Below, piece by piece: positions 61,171 to 64,000 of a stretch of 64,000 bases of DNA; the stretch's first letter is position 1; each line of letters begins with the position of its first letter. The notes below the pieces were generated by a model. That model saw only the letters and a program-made list of their open reading frames with translations, searched no databases and had not been told where the DNA came from. The stretch is from Eustoma russellianum (Eukaryota > Streptophyta > Magnoliopsida > Gentianales > Gentianaceae): assembly GCA_036186865.1 (NCBI GenBank), contig AP025069.1:22240868-22304867 (forward strand), in the 5' to 3' direction. The translations under genes and the position numbers were made by a program.

Positions 61171-63706
61171 ATGTTGGACCGTGCACCTGCAATAAACATC
61201 ACTAGAGGGGGGGTGAATAGTGGTTAGCGGAAATTACACTACAACCCTTTGTTAAAATCCTCTTTGAAAACAGAATCTGAGACCACCTCAGATTCAGAAC
61301 CCGTTTTTCAGAAATTCACAAATAATTATACACAACTCCAAAAATTATGAAACTTTCCAGAATTGAACTTCAATGAGTTAACAAGATTTTATCCAAAAAT
61401 CAGACAAAAATAAGATCTTTTGACCCTTCAAACAAATAAAAAGATTCAGATGGTCAATCTGGACAGAATTGGACAGAATGTTGCTGATTTTGCAAATAGT
61501 GTTTCTCTTTGAATACTCAACCAAAAAGGTTGATCTTTATATCAAAACACTCCTTAGGATGTGTAGATAAAGTTTTCTAAAGGCCCTGACCTTAAACAAT
61601 TCTTGAAAAATACAGAATTTAAGTTTTCTCAAAACTGGTCAGATTGCAGCCAGATTGGAGCAGTTATCTTGCAAAGACTGAAAGACTAACTTTCCCTTGC
61701 TCAAATCAAGTGATTCTTGTTGCAAATGAAAGCTAACAGTCTGAAGTATAACTCCACCAAAAATCACGAATTTTAAAAATGTTTAGCTATTTTTTCAAAT
61801 TATGTGAAGTTGGGTGAAAACTGCAGTCAAAAACGGGAAGAAAACAGAAATAAAGAAACAAGAGAAGAACACCGAGGATTTATCCTGGTTCGGTCAATGT
61901 GACCTACTCCAATCCCAAGGAACACCTTTCCTTGGATTTTACTATGAATTGAGCACCTTACAACAAGATCCAAGCTTGATCATGGGGTTATACACCAACC
62001 CTATTCAAGACTTGGATAATCACCTTCTAAGCAACACTTAGTTGCAAATCCTCTAACACCTATTGATGTAGCCTTATAAAGATGGCTAATCAATCTTACA
62101 AATGAAGCTCAAGAGGCTTGTAGCACAACAAAAATATCAAGAACACCTTTGCTACAACAAAATACAACAACAAGAACAAGAAGATGAATATGAAAGCTAT
62201 AGAATGCTTGTGAGCTTCAAGTGTGTTTCATCTTCTTCACCATTGCCTCTATTTATAGTGTGATTTGAGCCTTGAAGATAAGAATGCCAATGTGTCATCA
62301 TCTTCATCATCAACTCCAAATGTCTTCTCATCATTGGTTGGCTTTGTACACTTGGCAAAATAAAACACAATGATTGGTCCACCTTGGCAAAATAATGTTG
62401 CCGAAAATTACACCTTGGATTTGTCTTGGAATTATCTTGAAAATGTGAAGATAATAAGGCCATAACCACTCCACCATCTTCTCAACTTTTTGGCACAAGA
62501 ATAGGCATGTGGGCATACCATTTCAAAGTCAAAAATCTGCTCCATTTTCATGTAGTAGCCGTTGGCTACTTTGTGTTTTCAAAAAAACTTTGATTTTTTT
62601 CTTAATAAAATAAGAAAGGATAATACCACCAAATTATCTTCAACTTCAAGCACCATAATAGGACATGTGAAGTCTTCATTTGACTTCAAAAATCTGCTGA
62701 AAATACCCAAGAAAAATACATAGCCGTTGGGTACTTTTTGAAAATTCCAAGTTGGCATTTTTGCCAACTAGTTCCTTTTTGGTTGGTCCACTTGTCTCCA
62801 ACTAATAAAATGAATAATGTATCATTCCCAACTGTCCATGCACGTTTTTCAACATATATATATGTGTAGCAACTCAGATTTTTGAAGAAGAAATAAATAA
62901 ATAACAATTGACAAGATTATGCCAATGTGTAACGCCGAAATTCCCCAATATTTCTTCTTATATGTCAAGAACATTTCCACACATTTGACACCTTTAATAT
63001 CTCTGAATAATGATGATAAATATTCTCTTATAACATATATAAGAGGCTCTTCAAGAAAAAATAGAATGTGACATCTCAAATCGTCACATATCCAGCTATA
63101 GTCAATAATATCATCGGTTGAGAGAATAAGATATAAGATCACCATATAATCTTCAAACTAAAAATAACACAGCTCCAGAATGAAGATAATAATATGCTCA
63201 AGAGATTCCTTGAGTGAAAATACCAAAAATACCCTTGGGGGTAAAATGACCAAAATACCCCTGGTGTGAGAAAACTCCAGAAATGATCCCGATGGTCAGA
63301 AATAATCATGATACCAACTTAGTCATGATAAATAGTATAACAATGTGCTCTTGAAATATTTCCACCATCTCATGTTCCTACAAAACTTAAAATACCAATT
63401 TTGCCCTTTTTGGTAAGTTGTAGAAACTTCCAAGGCATGTTAGTCACAAGACAATAATAATCACCAAAAACACATAATAAGCACATAATGAACATGTATA
63501 AATCATGTACAAATGAAAACAACCATTTTATCACATTTTAGAAAATTATTTCTAAAAACCCTAGACATCGATCGATGTGCAACAACCTGAGAGACCGATG
63601 TCAACTTTTTCAACTTTTAATCACATATAACACCATGTATGACATTTTTAAGTATTAACCACTTAAAATCATGACTTTGAAAATTATCCAAACATATTTC
63701 TCAACA
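61171..63706 (-). repeat. 5' LTR of SIRE-like copy 2
   Basis: Same ends as the 3' LTR and nearly identical along its length. It is followed, two bases inside the element, by the primer-binding site. A TATA box lies at 62250-62257. The short ORFs inside both LTRs (for example 62197-62469) are duplicated because the LTRs are duplicated; they are not genes. Confidence 0.95.
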
Positions 63707-63711
63707 GTGAA
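63707..63711 (+). repeat. target site duplication GTGAA (right)
   Basis: Identical to 52866-52870. Confidence 0.93.
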
Positions 63712-64000
63712 ACTTGATATCGATGTGTTTGCTTCGTCCATGAAATACTGGATTCTTTGATAAGTCAATTGCTGATTTGTTATCACAATAAATGTTTGTT
63801 GGTTCATTTTGTTCATGATGTAGAAAACCAAGAATTCGTCTAAGCCATAGCGCTTGTGTAGCACTGTTTGATGCTGCTATATACTCTACTTCAGCTGTAG
63901 ATAAAACCACGACTTATTGTTTCTTTGAAGACCATGAGAACACTCCGGATCCCAAGAAAAATGCATAACCTAATGTGCTTTTCCTTTTTATGGTGTCACC
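63707..64000 (-). pseudogene. outer copia RNase H, right part
   Basis: KRKSTLGYAFFLGSGVFSWS lies near 63930-63990, then a TAA stop (63914-63916), then STAEVEYIAASNSATQALW and YCDNKSAIDLSKNPVFHG. The sequence is cut after KHIDIKFH by the insertion. The acidic RNase H residues (the E of AEVEY and the D of CDNKSA) are present. The stop shows the host element was already, or is now, inactive. Confidence 0.85.

Larger units (their letters stand above)
52871..63706 (-). mobile_element. complete SIRE-like Ty1/copia retrotransposon, copy 2 (10,836 bp)
   Basis: Two LTRs (2,537 and 2,536 bp), primer-binding site, gag, pol and polypurine tract are all present. The target duplication GTGAA lies at 52866-52870 and 63707-63711. 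By eye the two LTRs differ at roughly 25 substitutions plus small indels, about 1%, so the insertion is fairly recent. The family is the same as copy 1 at the left edge. Gag and pol carry four in-frame stops besides the shared gag-protease TAG, and two frameshifts, so it is non-autonomous. No envelope-like ORF follows pol. Confidence 0.96.
52207..64000 (-). mobile_element. copia element split by SIRE-like copy 2 (3' part, extends beyond window)
   Basis: On the minus strand the RNase H region enters from the right edge (63707-64000), is interrupted by the 10.8-kb SIRE-like element, and resumes at 52870 to finish pol, polypurine tract and LTR (52207-52700). Apart from the duplicated GTGAA, the two halves join within one RNase H reading region. 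The 5' part lies beyond 64000. Confidence 0.85.

Overview
This is a plant nuclear genome window, almost certainly from a flowering plant and probably a eudicot. The evidence is one spliced host gene with U2-type introns sitting in dense plant retrotransposons: SIRE-type and other Ty1/copia elements, a chromodomain Ty3/gypsy element, L1-type LINEs with DUF4283-type ORF1 and RNase H, and a MULE. The species cannot be told from the sequence. I saw no bacterial, organellar, tRNA, rRNA or CRISPR features.

Layout, left to right. 1-6543: 3' part of a SIRE-like copia element on the plus strand, with broken pol and a 2.8-kb LTR. 6544-7707: TA microsatellites, an LTR-like block, and the tail of a LINE on the minus strand. 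7708-13815: a nearly full-length L1 LINE on the plus strand with decayed ORF1 and ORF2. 13863-14250: an unrecognised exon-like ORF. 15615-38834: the only clear host gene, on the minus strand, V-type H+-ATPase subunit H. It has eleven coding exons that splice to an uninterrupted 452-residue protein. Intron 7 contains a complete 5.9-kb LINE with a perfect 17-bp target duplication. Intron 2 contains a nested pile of a LINE, a second truncated LINE and a truncated gypsy element. 39280-43640: a MULE transposase pseudogene split by a complete 3,015-bp solo LTR with a perfect 5-bp duplication. 43641-47531: AT-rich, unrecognised. 47532-51520: a degenerate copia element. 51630-51841: two copies of a 106-bp tandem repeat. 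52207-64000: a minus-strand copia element whose RNase H/3' region was split by a complete 10.8-kb SIRE-like element (52871-63706; target duplication GTGAA). That element belongs to the same family as the left-edge copy.

How it fits together: the V-ATPase gene is a conserved housekeeping gene that keeps its frame and splice sites while carrying about 15 kb of transposon DNA in two introns. The rest of the window is layered transposon history. Nesting gives relative ages: MULE, then solo-LTR element; LINE B, then LINE D and gypsy; copia, then SIRE-like copy 2. No retroelement ORF set is intact. I found no convincing new multi-gene system. The most unusual items are the in-frame UAG at the gag-protease junction shared by both SIRE-like copies, the palindromic CGATCG arrays in their LTRs, and the heavily invaded but intact host gene.
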